DNA of 64,000 nucleotides from CALBZH01 sp964538515 (GTDB taxonomy: Bacteria > Desulfobacterota > Syntrophobacteria > Syntrophobacterales > Syntrophobacteraceae), in contig CAZIEW010000015.1 in the NCBI GenBank assembly GCA_964538515.1, positions 12,166 through 76,165 on the forward strand. The letters are read 5' to 3'. This document shows positions 46,092-55,041 of this stretch, piece by piece (position 1 is the stretch's first letter; every line of letters begins with the position of its first letter). The position numbers and the translations under genes are program-made. The notes below the pieces were generated by a model. It was not told the DNA's origin. It did no database searches and worked only from the letters and a program-made list of their open reading frames with translations.

Positions 46092-47918
46092 ATGACACCC
46101 AAGGAAACGGTCAATCCAGTTCTTGCGCAGCAGATCGAGCAGACCTCCGGCCGGCATTCCGTCTTCGAAGACGCGGCACGAACCCTTCCGATCCCTGTGT
46201 GCTCGACCCTCGTGGACAGCGAGGGACATATCCGACCCGTGGCGTTTGTCCCCACGGACATCACGCTCGCGAGCAAGGACGAGGAGCGGACACTCCGGAA
46301 TTTCCCCCTAACGATTGCGAAGAACAAGAACGTGGTGCTTGAGGCAACGCCCTCCGACACGCTGCACAAGGTCGAAGGGAAGCGGATCGCCGTTCTCTTT
46401 TCGGGAGGTCCTGCCGCGGGAGGCCACAACGTGCTGGTCGGTCTCAAGGCCGTCTTGGGGAGCCGAAACACCCTTCTGGGAATTCGAAAAGGCCCCAAGG
46501 GGCTCATCAACGGGGATGTGTTCGAGGTCAAGAGTGAAGACATCAAGGCGATTTACAACACGGGCGGGTTCGACTTCCTGGGAACCGACCGCACGAAGAT
46601 CAAGTCCCCGGAGCAGTTTCAGAAGGTGAAGGACACCGTCGTGAACAACCGCCTGGACGGCCTGATTGTCGTCGGCGGAGACGATTCCAACACCAACGCC
46701 GCTTTTATCGCCGAGTTCTTTGAGCGGGAAGGCGTCAATTGCTGCGTGATCGGCATCCCGAAGACCATCGACGGAGACATGGCCGTGGGTGAGCTTCTTC
46801 CCATTTCCTTCGGTTACGACACCGCGACCAAGATCTACTCCGAACTGGTCGGCAACTTGACCCAGGACGCAGCCTCGGCGGTGAAGTACTACCATTTCGT
46901 GAAGCTGATGGGCCGCTCGGCGAGCAAGATCACCCTCGAGGTGGCCCTTCAGACCAAGCCCGCCATCGCGCTCATTTCCGAAGAAATCGCCGAGAAGAAC
47001 TTGTCCCTGGATGAACTGGTCGACTCGATCGCCCACGCCATCATGCAGCGCCGCAAGAAGGGCATCAACCACGGCGTGATTCTGATTCCGGAGGGCGTGA
47101 TTGAGTTTGTGCCCGAGATTCGCCAGCTCATCCAGGAGCTCAACAAGGTGCTCGCGGAATACGAAACCGACATCAAGGACCTTCCCACGTTCAAGAAAAA
47201 GCAGGAATTCATCTACCCGCTGCTCTCGCCCCAGTCCGCTCAGCTCATGGCTTCGCTTCCAGAAGAGATTGAAGAGATGCTCATTCTCGATCGGGACGAC
47301 CACGGGAACGTCAAAGTGTCCCAAATCGAAACCGAAAAGCTGCTGATCGAAAAGGTCCGCTACAAGGTCTCCGAAATGAAGCGGCACCCCGACAAGTATT
47401 TCGGGTCGGGTGAAGGCAAGATTCCCACAACACTCGATGAGATGGAGCGCATCCGAGGTATTTCCCTTTCCACCCAGTCCCATTTTCTCGGCTATGAAGG
47501 CCGGAGCGGCAAGCCGACGGCATTCGATGCGGCCTTCACGTTCCTGCTGGGCCTGGCCGCCGGCTCGCTCGTCTTGGACGGCAAGACGGGTTATATGGCC
47601 GCGGTCACGGATTTCGACAAGGGCGGCCGCATCCTCGCCATCCCCCTTGCCGGGCTCATCACCAGCGAAATGCGAAAAGGCAAAGAAGAGCTGGTCATCG
47701 AAAAATCGCTGGTGAAGACGACCTCCCCATCGTTCAAGTTCTTCGCCGCTCATCGGGACCAATGGGCGACGGAGGACATGTTCAGCAGCCCCGGCCCCAT
47801 CCAGCACTGGGGGCCGACCAGCCGCCAGATCCCGATGCTGGTCGCCCTCGACCAGGGCTACGACGACTTCACCACGTTCAACCTCGGATCCGAATGCAAG
47901 ATCCAGCTGGAAGACTGA
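46092..47918 (+). CDS. PPi-dependent 6-phosphofructokinase (long type)
   Basis: 608 residues from an ATG with AAAGGAGGG 7 bases upstream. Glycine loop FSGGPAAGGHNVLVGL; GGDDSNTNAA in place of the GGDGS of ATP enzymes, the mark of pyrophosphate use; catalytic PKTIDGDM (usually PKTIDND); later MGRSASKITLEVAL. The length and insertions match the long PPi-PFK type shared with plants and some bacteria. It phosphorylates fructose-6-phosphate with PPi reversibly, saving ATP, and fits a low-energy anaerobe. It is monocistronic. The Gly for Asn in PKTIDGD deserves note. Confidence 0.9.
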   Translation: MTPKETVNPVLAQQIEQTSGRHSVFEDAARTLPIPVCSTLVDSEGHIRPVAFVPTDITLASKDEERTLRNFPLTIAKNKNVVLEATPSDTLHKVEGKRIAVLFSGGPAAGGHNVLVGLKAVLGSRNTLLGIRKGPKGLINGDVFEVKSEDIKAIYNTGGFDFLGTDRTKIKSPEQFQKVKDTVVNNRLDGLIVVGGDDSNTNAAFIAEFFEREGVNCCVIGIPKTIDGDMAVGELLPISFGYDTATKIYSELVGNLTQDAASAVKYYHFVKLMGRSASKITLEVALQTKPAIALISEEIAEKNLSLDELVDSIAHAIMQRRKKGINHGVILIPEGVIEFVPEIRQLIQELNKVLAEYETDIKDLPTFKKKQEFIYPLLSPQSAQLMASLPEEIEEMLILDRDDHGNVKVSQIETEKLLIEKVRYKVSEMKRHPDKYFGSGEGKIPTTLDEMERIRGISLSTQSHFLGYEGRSGKPTAFDAAFTFLLGLAAGSLVLDGKTGYMAAVTDFDKGGRILAIPLAGLITSEMRKGKEELVIEKSLVKTTSPSFKFFAAHRDQWATEDMFSSPGPIQHWGPTSRQIPMLVALDQGYDDFTTFNLGSECKIQLED

Positions 47919-48020
47919 CAATTGGCCCACGTCTGCCGAAGCCACCCGATCACAAGAACCAGCTCCGGCGGCTGAGCAAGCAGCTTCGCTTGACCTCGGC
48001 CGCCTTAGCAAGGATGCCGG

Positions 48021-48440
48021 ATGCGTTTGCCCATAACGATTGTCCATTGTGTTTCACTCCTGCTCGTGATCACCCTATGCAGCGGCGCGGCAGCCGAGCC
48101 CAAGTCCATCAGGAGGGTTGTGGAGCCGGGGGAAGAAGTGCTCGTCGCCCACCACAAGCGATGGGACAAGAGCTGCCGACCGCTTCCCGTTCCACCCGTT
48201 AAGATCACGCGTCCACCTGCCCACGGCACTGTTGATGTCCGGGACGGATCCTTCGTGATCGACGAAATGTGGCATCCGGATGCGGTAACGTCCTGCCGCG
48301 GGGCTGCCGTCCCGGGCCGCGGCATCTACTATCGCGCCGACCCGAAGTACATGGGCTCCGACACCTTTGAATATGAGGTGATTCTCGGCATCAAACGCCC
48401 GATCCCTTATGAGGTCGATGTGCACATGGAGGTGAGATAG
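48021..48440 (+). CDS. small secreted protein
   Basis: 139 residues. The signal peptide (ITIVHCVSLLLVITLC, cleavage after GAAA) is followed by a beta-rich mature part: VEPGEEVLVAHHKRWDKSC, KITRPPAHGTVDVRDG, GIYYRADPKYMGSDTFEYEV. The tail resembles the end of Ig-like or cadherin-like repeats found in bacterial surface proteins. Two cysteines may form a disulfide. Function unknown. It lies 102 bases after the phosphofructokinase gene. Confidence 0.65.
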   Translation: MRLPITIVHCVSLLLVITLCSGAAAEPKSIRRVVEPGEEVLVAHHKRWDKSCRPLPVPPVKITRPPAHGTVDVRDGSFVIDEMWHPDAVTSCRGAAVPGRGIYYRADPKYMGSDTFEYEVILGIKRPIPYEVDVHMEVR

Positions 48441-48647
48441 CCTTCGGCATCGGGCGATGCCCAATTCCCCGCATCAAGACCCCTCAGACGTCCAGGAAGA
48501 GCTCCGCCTTTCTTCATTCCACCCGACGAAAACCATCTTCCAAGCTCGCAACGCAACCGATGTTCTATGGAGCTGCCTGAGTCGACGGCACGAGCATTTG
48601 AGCGTTTTGAGTGGTGGGAGGCACACGAAGCAATGGGAGGGGCGAGC

Positions 48648-49661
48648 ATGAAATCGATTTGGGTTAAGATAGCTGGGGGGCTGATGGTATTGGCTCTGGT
48701 CGGATATGGCGTGGAGCTGTACATGAAGTCGGGAGCAAGGAACGAATTCACGCAATCCCTCGATGACTACGACGCACGCTTCGATATCTCGACCGCTGAG
48801 CGCTTGCAGGAGTCGTACGATCGACTGCTCGACCTCGCGGCGATGGTCAAAGGCAGGCTCGCCGGATCGTCCTGGGACGAAACGGATGCCGCCTTCTTCT
48901 GCAACCCGGTCAAGGACCGGGCGTATGCGCTGGTGAAGGCCGTCTCAGACGCGTCCCCCGATCAGACGCAGCTGCACGGATACGGGATCGCCGGTATCTC
49001 CTCGGATCTCTCGGCAGTCCTCCAGCAGATGGTTTCGAACGTCAAGTCTAAAGCAGCCAAGTTTTACACCCAACTATTTGCCATGGGTGTGGCCATGAGA
49101 CCTTACGATCCGGCACAGTCGAGCGGCGTGAAGCCATCCAAGGCGGCGTATCGGAGGCTGACGTACAGCGGGTCGTACCGAAAACGGTCGGAGCCCGGGC
49201 CGGCCGTGGAGACGAGCGAGGCAACCCCCTCCGTAGTCCAATCGGAAAAAGTCCGGACCCGCGAAGTCCTGACTCCTGAGCTGGACCCGACCACGAATGC
49301 TCCCACTCCTGCACGCCGTCCTACTCCTGCTGAATTGGCGCGAAGAGACCAAGTCCAGCAGTTCCAGGAGCACCGGGAGCTGCTCTTGCTCCTTGAAATG
49401 CAGCGCAACGTGAAGCGATCCGACGGAGGGTACCTCAGCGAAGTCCCCTCGCTCTTGGCGAGGAATGCAAAGCCCGGGGCCGGGGGACCCAGAGTCACCG
49501 TAGGCCGGCAGCTCGAAGCCAGGCTGCGGAGTCTCAGCGAGGAAGGCCGTTTGCGCTTCCGCGTGCGCGACGAGAAGCTGCAGGTCGGGCGGCTCGAGGA
49601 AAACGGCGCCTGGACGGTTGTCGACATAAACGGCGGCCGTTGGACCGAGCAGGACTTCTGA
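48648..49661 (+). CDS. membrane-anchored protein of unknown function
   Basis: 337 residues from MKSIWVKIAGGLMVLALVGY (GGGAGGGG upstream), a signal anchor near residues 5-25. The mature region has a helical N-terminal domain (SLDDYDARFDISTAERLQES, FYTQLFAMG), a disordered Pro/Thr/Glu-rich middle, and a C-terminal block RQLEARLRSLSEEGRLRFR and EENGAWTVVDINGGRW. No family recognised. The next feature is a carboxypeptidase remnant whose first bases abut the stop of this gene. Confidence 0.6.
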   Translation: MKSIWVKIAGGLMVLALVGYGVELYMKSGARNEFTQSLDDYDARFDISTAERLQESYDRLLDLAAMVKGRLAGSSWDETDAAFFCNPVKDRAYALVKAVSDASPDQTQLHGYGIAGISSDLSAVLQQMVSNVKSKAAKFYTQLFAMGVAMRPYDPAQSSGVKPSKAAYRRLTYSGSYRKRSEPGPAVETSEATPSVVQSEKVRTREVLTPELDPTTNAPTPARRPTPAELARRDQVQQFQEHRELLLLLEMQRNVKRSDGGYLSEVPSLLARNAKPGAGGPRVTVGRQLEARLRSLSEEGRLRFRVRDEKLQVGRLEENGAWTVVDINGGRWTEQDF

Positions 49662-49680
49662 TGCTCGCCCAGACCGCGGC

Positions 49681-49940
49681 ATGACAGACCGGCCCGGAGA
49701 CATCCGCTTTTCCCTCACATACACCCTGGGAAACCTTTACGCCGCCCAGATTTTGGGCGCCGCGGACAGGGATCTCGGGGGTCTTCAGGATCACTTCAGG
49801 CGGAGGTCCACGCGGAGGAAAGCCGCTATCGACCACGGGACCTGGTCCGGAGGGGGACGGGTGAAGCCTTGAGCCCACGCCCGCGCCGCTTTGTGGATTA
49901 TGGGAAGGATAAGGACACGGAGCGCTATCGGCTTTTCTGA
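49681..49940 (+). pseudogene. remnant of an M32 (Taq-type) carboxypeptidase, C-terminal end
   Basis: In one frame from 49681 the text GDIRFSLTYTLGNLYAAQIL then AADRDLGGLQDHF matches the conserved C-terminal block of M32 metallocarboxypeptidases (GYFPTYTLGNLYAAQ... type). In a second frame, from about 49802 to the TGA at 49940, VHAEESRYRPRDLVRR, then GEALSPRPRRFVDYG, matches the family's last segment (IHRHG-RY---ELV---TGEPLSP---YL--KY). The two halves are joined by a frame change plus loss of about ten residues near 49795, and the whole N-terminal catalytic part is absent. The match is from memory of the family, not a search. Confidence 0.65.
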
Positions 49941-50057
49941 CCGTGCACCTTTTCGGACAGCCGACAGCGCCGTCTGGCTCCCATGAGCGGGTCAAAACCC
50001 GGCGCCCTGCGTGCCACGCGGAGACTTGCCAGGCAACGAATCGCACTCAATTTGACG

Positions 50058-50087
50058 TTGACACGCTCACTGCTGTTTCCCTATTGT
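50058..50087 (+). promoter_or_regulatory. sigma-70-type promoter for the CBS protein gene
   Basis: TTGACA and TATTGT are 18 bases apart; the ATG lies 49 bases beyond the -10, with GGAGG between. Confidence 0.5.
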
Positions 50088-50135
50088 AGCGCCCGGCACA
50101 AGACTGCGGATCCCACTCAGGAGAAGGAGGCAAGG

Positions 50136-50813
50136 ATGTACGTCGGCTGGCACATGAAGACCACTCTCCACACGGTGACCCCGGAGACTCCCGTCTTCAA
50201 AGCGCGCGAGATCATGGATCACCACAAGGTCTCCCACCTCCCCGTCACAGACGGCAAGGCTCGCCTCCTTGGCATTGTAACGGACCGCGACCTGAAGGAA
50301 GCCTGGGCCTCCCCCGCCACGACCTTGAGCGTCCACGAGCTCACCTATGTCCTTCAAAAGCTGGCGGTCGGGAACATCATGACCAAGAAGGTCACGACGG
50401 CGACACCCAACATGAGCATCGAGCGCGCCGCGCACATCATCCATGACCAGCGCATTGGTGCTCTGCCCGTCTTGAAGGGGGACAAGCTGGTCGGTATCAT
50501 CACGACCACGGATCTCATGGAAGTGCTGCTCATGTCGCTCGGTCTGGGAGACGAAACCAAGCGGTTGGTCCTCCTCGTGGCCGACCGCATCGACGCCATG
50601 GCGAAATTGACGCGTATCATGCAGGATGAGCACGTCATCATCTCGAGCACCATGACGGTGCCTCTACGAGGCTACAAGGACGTGTGGCAAGTGATCGTCA
50701 GGCTGCCTTTGAGCGACTACAAGAAAGCCGTCGCCGGGCTCGAAGCGCACAATTTCAAGGTTTTGACGGATTACGTGGAGGATCTCGCCCCGTTTCTCCC
50801 GCAGCGGTACTGA
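50136..50813 (+). CDS. CBS-domain pair protein (AcuB-like)
   Basis: 225 residues with GGAGG upstream. Two CBS motifs: MKTTLHTVTPETPVFKARE, then GIVTDRDLKEAW; and IMTKKVTTATPNMSIERAAH, then GIITTTDLMEVLL. The C-terminal ~70 residues are ACT-like (LADRIDAM... VWQVIVRLPLSDYKKAVAGL). AcuB-type proteins bind adenosyl compounds, and the ACT-like tail suggests a second ligand. It is followed by the gene at 50932. Confidence 0.9.
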   Translation: MYVGWHMKTTLHTVTPETPVFKAREIMDHHKVSHLPVTDGKARLLGIVTDRDLKEAWASPATTLSVHELTYVLQKLAVGNIMTKKVTTATPNMSIERAAHIIHDQRIGALPVLKGDKLVGIITTTDLMEVLLMSLGLGDETKRLVLLVADRIDAMAKLTRIMQDEHVIISSTMTVPLRGYKDVWQVIVRLPLSDYKKAVAGLEAHNFKVLTDYVEDLAPFLPQRY

Positions 50814-50931
50814 AAGAAGAAGCACACAGTGACGGGGAGCGAGGGGGAGACGGGGAAGGCCCGGGCACAGGACAGGACAACATGGACTCCAACCGAGCTG
50901 AGATCGTTCACTCCCGATTCAGGAAGCCGCC

Positions 50932-51531
50932 GTGGCAGATATCATCGACATCGTAGACCGCCGTCGCCCCCGGGAAAACCTCATCGTGTCACACCCCTTG
51001 GAATTTCGCCGAGGCGATTGGCAGAGCGGCTATGCCATGCTGTGCACCAAAGGAGAATCCGCTCGCTACGAAGCCCATCGGGAAACGGTGCTCTCAGCGC
51101 CGGGCCATCAGCACGTGGCGTTTGTCCCCAACCATTTCACGCTGGACGACGGCTGCCATTACACGACCCTCGGCCTGTTCCGGTATCGAAACGACGAAGC
51201 CATGATGCGGCGGGTCTACCGCCTCGCGGGCTGGATGGAATGCGTCACCAATGCGCCCTCCGCCATTTTGAGAACCGATTTGCTGCGGCGATTTTACAAA
51301 TCCATCCTCGAAGAGCGGGAAGCTCTCAACCTGGTTTGGAGGGGCCACGTCCGGTTCTTTCTCCTGCCGCTCCACGCCTCGCACTACAATCCGAACCTCT
51401 TCCTCCACCGAGTCGCCATGGCGGAATCCCTCAAGGATCTCTACGAGGCCATCGAATCCGAAACCAACGCGCAGTTCGACGCGTTGGCCCGCTCGTACGT
51501 CTTTTACATGCCGGAAAGGCTTACGCCCTGA
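50932..51531 (+). CDS. conserved hypothetical protein
   Basis: 199 residues from GTG (AGGAAG upstream). No membrane segment or signal. Features: RNDEAMMRRVYRLAGWMECV near the middle, LNLVWRGHVRFFLLPLHAS, and an acidic helical C-terminus. I do not recognise a family. Its TGA lies directly before an ATG of the ROK gene, so the two are in one transcript. Confidence 0.65.
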   Translation: MADIIDIVDRRRPRENLIVSHPLEFRRGDWQSGYAMLCTKGESARYEAHRETVLSAPGHQHVAFVPNHFTLDDGCHYTTLGLFRYRNDEAMMRRVYRLAGWMECVTNAPSAILRTDLLRRFYKSILEEREALNLVWRGHVRFFLLPLHASHYNPNLFLHRVAMAESLKDLYEAIESETNAQFDALARSYVFYMPERLTP

Positions 51532-51549
51532 ATGGCGGCAGGACTTGCC

Positions 51550-52521
51550 ATGCGCTCATTTTTCATAGGCGTTGACATCGGCGGAACACACCTTAGAGCC
51601 GCCCTGGTGGACGAGCTCGGCCAAATTCACCATCGCTCCAGAACGACCACGGGAAGCGAAGCGGGCCCGGACACCGTGCTGCAGCGGTCGACGGATGCAT
51701 GCCGAAAGCTCATGCGGCTAGCCGAAAGCAATGGCAAATGCGTCCGAGCCATTGGCCTGGGCGTGGCGGGGAAGATCGACCGAGACGGCGGTAGCGTGGT
51801 CTTCTCTCCCAATTTGCCGACCCTCAACGGGTATCCCCTTGCGCGAAACCTCCAGCAGACGATCGGCGTGCCGGTATACATGGAAAACGACTGCAACGCC
51901 TTCGGGCTCGGCGAAGCCTGGAAAGGCTCGGGCCAGGGAATTGAAAACTGGGCCGGGCTGACTCTCGGCACGGGAGTCGGAGGCGTCCTCATGCTGGGTG
52001 GAGAACTCTGGACCGGAGACAACCTGGGCTTCGAAGCCGAGATCGGCCACATGATCGTCGACCCTCACGGACCGCCTTGTGCATGCGGACTGCGTGGCTG
52101 CCTCGAAGCCCATGCTTCGGCATCCGCGCTCTGCAACGGGGTGAAGAATGCCGTCCAAAGCGGCCTGCTCAAACGGGGTCCCCTGTTCGATTTGGCCCGC
52201 TCCGAGGAGCTCACCTCCGAGGACGTCTATCGCTGTGCCCGGGCGGGCGATCCACTGGCGCTGGCGCTCTTCGAACGAATGGGATGGGCCCTGGGACTCG
52301 CCCTGGCAAATCTTCTCACGGTGCTGGGGATCCGGCACGCGGTGATCGGAGGCGGCGTCAGCATGGCGTGGGATCTGTTCATAGATCCCCTCCTGAAGAC
52401 TCTGAACCAATCCTCTTCCATGCTGGATGCCGAAACCGCGGTCATCCTCCATGCCAAGCTCGGAGACGACGCCGCAGTGCTGGGCGCGGCCCATGTGGCC
52501 TCCCTGAGATCTGGCCTCTAG
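51550..52521 (+). CDS. ROK-family sugar kinase (glucokinase-like)
   Basis: 323 residues from the second ATG (AGGA 7 bases upstream); an ATG directly after the previous stop at 51532 is the alternative. Phosphate-1 motif IGVDIGGTHLRAAL, catalytic base in MENDCNAFGLGEAW, GTGVGGVLMLGG, and the zinc-binding CxCGxxGCxE in CACGLRGCLEAHAS. ROK kinases phosphorylate glucose or N-acetyl sugars; without a regulator helix-turn-helix this is a kinase, not a repressor. It may feed the PPi-phosphofructokinase upstream. Confidence 0.88.
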   Translation: MRSFFIGVDIGGTHLRAALVDELGQIHHRSRTTTGSEAGPDTVLQRSTDACRKLMRLAESNGKCVRAIGLGVAGKIDRDGGSVVFSPNLPTLNGYPLARNLQQTIGVPVYMENDCNAFGLGEAWKGSGQGIENWAGLTLGTGVGGVLMLGGELWTGDNLGFEAEIGHMIVDPHGPPCACGLRGCLEAHASASALCNGVKNAVQSGLLKRGPLFDLARSEELTSEDVYRCARAGDPLALALFERMGWALGLALANLLTVLGIRHAVIGGGVSMAWDLFIDPLLKTLNQSSSMLDAETAVILHAKLGDDAAVLGAAHVASLRSGL

Positions 52522-52664
52522 CAGCTCCCTCTCAGTTGTTGGGGGCAGACATCATGCTTCGAAAAAGTGCTTGCGAGCTGAATCACACCACGCCGTGATT
52601 TCGCGGTGTTTGAGCGGTTTCATGGCACGAAGGGCTCTCCAGAATCATTCACTTTTCCCTTTAC

Positions 52665-52689
52665 CTGTCTACGACTTCATAGTTTACAG
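52665..52689. promoter_or_regulatory. imperfect palindrome, candidate MerR operator
   Basis: CTGTCTAC and GTTTACAG are 8-base arms (6 of 8 matching) separated by 9 bases, 71 bases upstream of the 61-residue gene. The spacing suits a MerR-type promoter with long spacer, but no -10 element is convincing. Confidence 0.3.
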
Positions 52690-52759
52690 CCTGTTTTGTC
52701 ATGGCCGTGGCATGTCGGTAGACTTCGCTTTTGCGCAACCTTCAGGAAGGAGTCAGAAA

Positions 52760-52945
52760 ATGCAGCATCATGTAACCGTTCATGAGTGGGTGGACATGTT
52801 CAAGGTGATGGGATTCGATGAGCAGTCGATGTTGAGATGGCATCGCGAGTTTGAGTCCCGCCATCCCGAAGCCCATCAAGACTTTCTGGAGTGGCTCAGA
52901 CTTCCTCCGGAAAAGATCGAAGAGATTCGGACCAAGAGTCGCTAA
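52760..52945 (+). CDS. 61-residue protein homologous to the MerR C-terminal domain
   Basis: 61 residues with AAGGAG 8 bases upstream. The sequence is WVDMFKVMGFDEQSMLRWHR and onward to EEIRTKSR. It aligns without gaps with the C-terminal 55 residues of the MerR protein encoded 46 bases downstream, with about 27 identities, including DEQ, M-x-RWH, EFE, R-PEAH and the final IR--SR. It has no DNA-binding domain. A role as competitor, partner or ligand-holding version of that domain is inference. Confidence 0.75.
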   Translation: MQHHVTVHEWVDMFKVMGFDEQSMLRWHREFESRHPEAHQDFLEWLRLPPEKIEEIRTKSR

Positions 52946-52990
52946 CGATCCTAAAGGGCAGTGGCTGGCCACCACTGCGTCCTCAAGCCT

Positions 52991-53554
52991 ATGAAACCCT
53001 ACACCATCACAAAGCTCGCCCGTTTGTATGGGCTTTCCCGGAGCACGCTCCTTTATTACGACCGCGTCGAGCTCCTGTCCCCTCGCGGACGAACGTCGTC
53101 GGGATATCGCCTTTACTCCGAGGAGGACGTTGAGCGGCTCGACCGAATATGCAGCCTTCGCCGGACGGGTCTTTCCATTGAGGACATCAAGTCCGTCCTG
53201 CGAGCAGAGGTCAATTCCTGTGCAGACGTTCTCCAGAGGCGCTTGATTCAGATCGGAGAGGAGATCCTTGCACTCAAAGCCAAACAACGGCTGCTTTCCA
53301 CGATGCTGAAGGGCATGGACCTGGAAGCAGGGCCGCCTGCGGTGGATGTGGCGATGTGGAAAGAGATGCTCGGAGCGGCAGGAATGGATGAACAGGCGAT
53401 GGATCGGTGGCATGCCGAATTTGAGCACCGTGCCCCTGAAGCGCATCATCGGTTCCTGCTCTCACTGGGGATACCGGAAACGGAAGCACGAAGGATCCGT
53501 GAAGGCTCAAGGAAGATGAGCGCGGGTGATAGCCTTCAGAGCTCTTGGCCCTGA
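52991..53554 (+). CDS. MerR-family transcriptional regulator
   Basis: 187 residues from the ATG at 52991 (weak ribosome-binding site; a GTG at 52961 is possible). The helix-turn-helix and wing are in TITKLARLYGLSRSTLLYYD and GYRLYSEEDVERLDRI, followed by RTGLSIEDIKSVL and a dimerisation helix. The C-terminal effector domain (WKEMLGAAGMDEQAMDRWH to IREGSR) is the same domain as the preceding small protein. No metal-site cysteines typical of MerR or CueR are seen; Cys in the linker (VNSCADVL) is single. Confidence 0.9.
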   Translation: MKPYTITKLARLYGLSRSTLLYYDRVELLSPRGRTSSGYRLYSEEDVERLDRICSLRRTGLSIEDIKSVLRAEVNSCADVLQRRLIQIGEEILALKAKQRLLSTMLKGMDLEAGPPAVDVAMWKEMLGAAGMDEQAMDRWHAEFEHRAPEAHHRFLLSLGIPETEARRIREGSRKMSAGDSLQSSWP

Positions 53555-53634
53555 GCCTGGGCGTTGGGGACCGAACCCGGGCCGGTGGCCTCCTCGGTCG
53601 GCAGACTCGCAGGGGGGCCGGCGATTTGCACCCG

Positions 53635-55038
53635 TTAGTCGTCTGGGTCTTCCGCGGCGGCGTGCTTTCCCGGCAGCTCGATGCCGTACTTCTTGATCTT
53701 GTAGTGGATGGCCCGACGGCTGATGCCGAGAATCTGGGCGGCGTCCTTTTGCACCCAGTGGGCCTGCTGCAAGGCACGGAGGATGGCGTGGCGCTCGCTG
53801 TCCTCGAGAGAGAGCGAATCCTTTTCGACCGGGGCCCTGGGAGTCTTGTCGGGGAGACCGGACAGCTGGAGGTCACTGGCCATGAGGGTTCCGTCACGGC
53901 AGAGCACGACGCCGGCCTCCAAGGCGTTTTTCAGCTCGCGGACGTTTCCAGGCCAGGGATATTCCGTCAGCCATTTGATGGTTTCCGGGGGAAGCTTGAC
54001 CGGGGGTAAGGAATGGCCTTTGCAAAAGCTTGTCACGAAATGCTGGGCAAGTACGGGGATGTCTTCCCTCCGGTCGCGGAGTGGCGGGATTTTGAGGGTC
54101 ACGACGCGAAGCCGGTAATACAGGTCTTCGCGAAAGCCTCCCGCCTCGACCTCTTCGGGCAGATCCACATTGGTTGCCGAAATGACACGGCAGTCCACCG
54201 GAATTTCCTTCAGCTCCCCAATTCGACGGATCTTGCGGTCTTCGAGAAATCGCAGCAGGCGAACCTGCATCTCCGGTGAAATGTTCCCGATCTCATCGAG
54301 GAACAGCGTCCCCCGGTCGGCCGCTTCTATCAGCCCTTTCTTATCCCGAATCGCGTGGGTGAAGGCGCCGCGCACGTGGCCGAACAGCTCGCTCTCCAGG
54401 AGGCCCGTGGGGGTCGACCCGCAATCCACCACGACGAACGGATTCTCTCGGCGCGGCCCGCGCTGATGCAACAGCCTTGCCACGCGCTCCTTCCCGACCC
54501 CGCTCTCTCCGAGGATGAGCACGTTCACATCGCTTGGAGCGATCCGTTCGATGAGGTCGTAGAGCTCCCGCATGGCCGGACTCTTCCCGCCGCTCAGCAC
54601 CTCCGCGATGGCGGGCTCCCCGTCGGGACCGGACACTTTGGCCGCCCCAGCAGGTTTTTTAAGGATTTCCGTTACCTTACGGACAAGCTCCTTGCCGTCG
54701 AAGGGTTTAGTGAGGTAGTCGGTCGCCCCGGCCTTAACCGCGTTCACGGCATCCGGGATCGTACCATATGCCGTAAGAAAAATGACCGGAAGGCTCGGGT
54801 GAAGCCCGTGCACTTCCCTGAACAGCTCCATGCCGCCCATGCCCGGCATACGGACGTCGGATATGAGGAGGTCCACCTGCTGACTCCTCACGATCCCAAT
54901 GGCCTGCTCTGCGCCGGGCGCCGTGATGGTCCGGTATCCCGAGGCCGTCAGTCGGGCCTCGACGACCTCCAGGATGTGTGGGTCGTCGTCCACAACCAGG
55001 ATCGTTTGCTTATGCTGCGTCGTTTTCTCCATGGGCAT
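53635..55038 (-). CDS. sigma-54-dependent response regulator (GlrR-like)
   Basis: 467 residues. Receiver (VVDDDPHILEVVEAR, acceptor Asp in LLISDVRMPGM), AAA+ domain with Walker A GESGVGKER, the sigma-54 contact loop reading GAFTHA rather than GAFTGA, Walker B GTLFLDEIG and the arginine-finger region, then a Fis-type helix-turn-helix (LGISRRAIHYKIKKYGI). It follows the lipoprotein gene by 3 bases and the sensor kinase precedes both, in the order of QseE-QseG-QseF. Whether the altered loop still contacts sigma-54 is open. Confidence 0.9.
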   Translation of the reverse strand: MPMEKTTQHKQTILVVDDDPHILEVVEARLTASGYRTITAPGAEQAIGIVRSQQVDLLISDVRMPGMGGMELFREVHGLHPSLPVIFLTAYGTIPDAVNAVKAGATDYLTKPFDGKELVRKVTEILKKPAGAAKVSGPDGEPAIAEVLSGGKSPAMRELYDLIERIAPSDVNVLILGESGVGKERVARLLHQRGPRRENPFVVVDCGSTPTGLLESELFGHVRGAFTHAIRDKKGLIEAADRGTLFLDEIGNISPEMQVRLLRFLEDRKIRRIGELKEIPVDCRVISATNVDLPEEVEAGGFREDLYYRLRVVTLKIPPLRDRREDIPVLAQHFVTSFCKGHSLPPVKLPPETIKWLTEYPWPGNVRELKNALEAGVVLCRDGTLMASDLQLSGLPDKTPRAPVEKDSLSLEDSERHAILRALQQAHWVQKDAAQILGISRRAIHYKIKKYGIELPGKHAAAEDPDD

Positions 55039-55041
55039 GAC

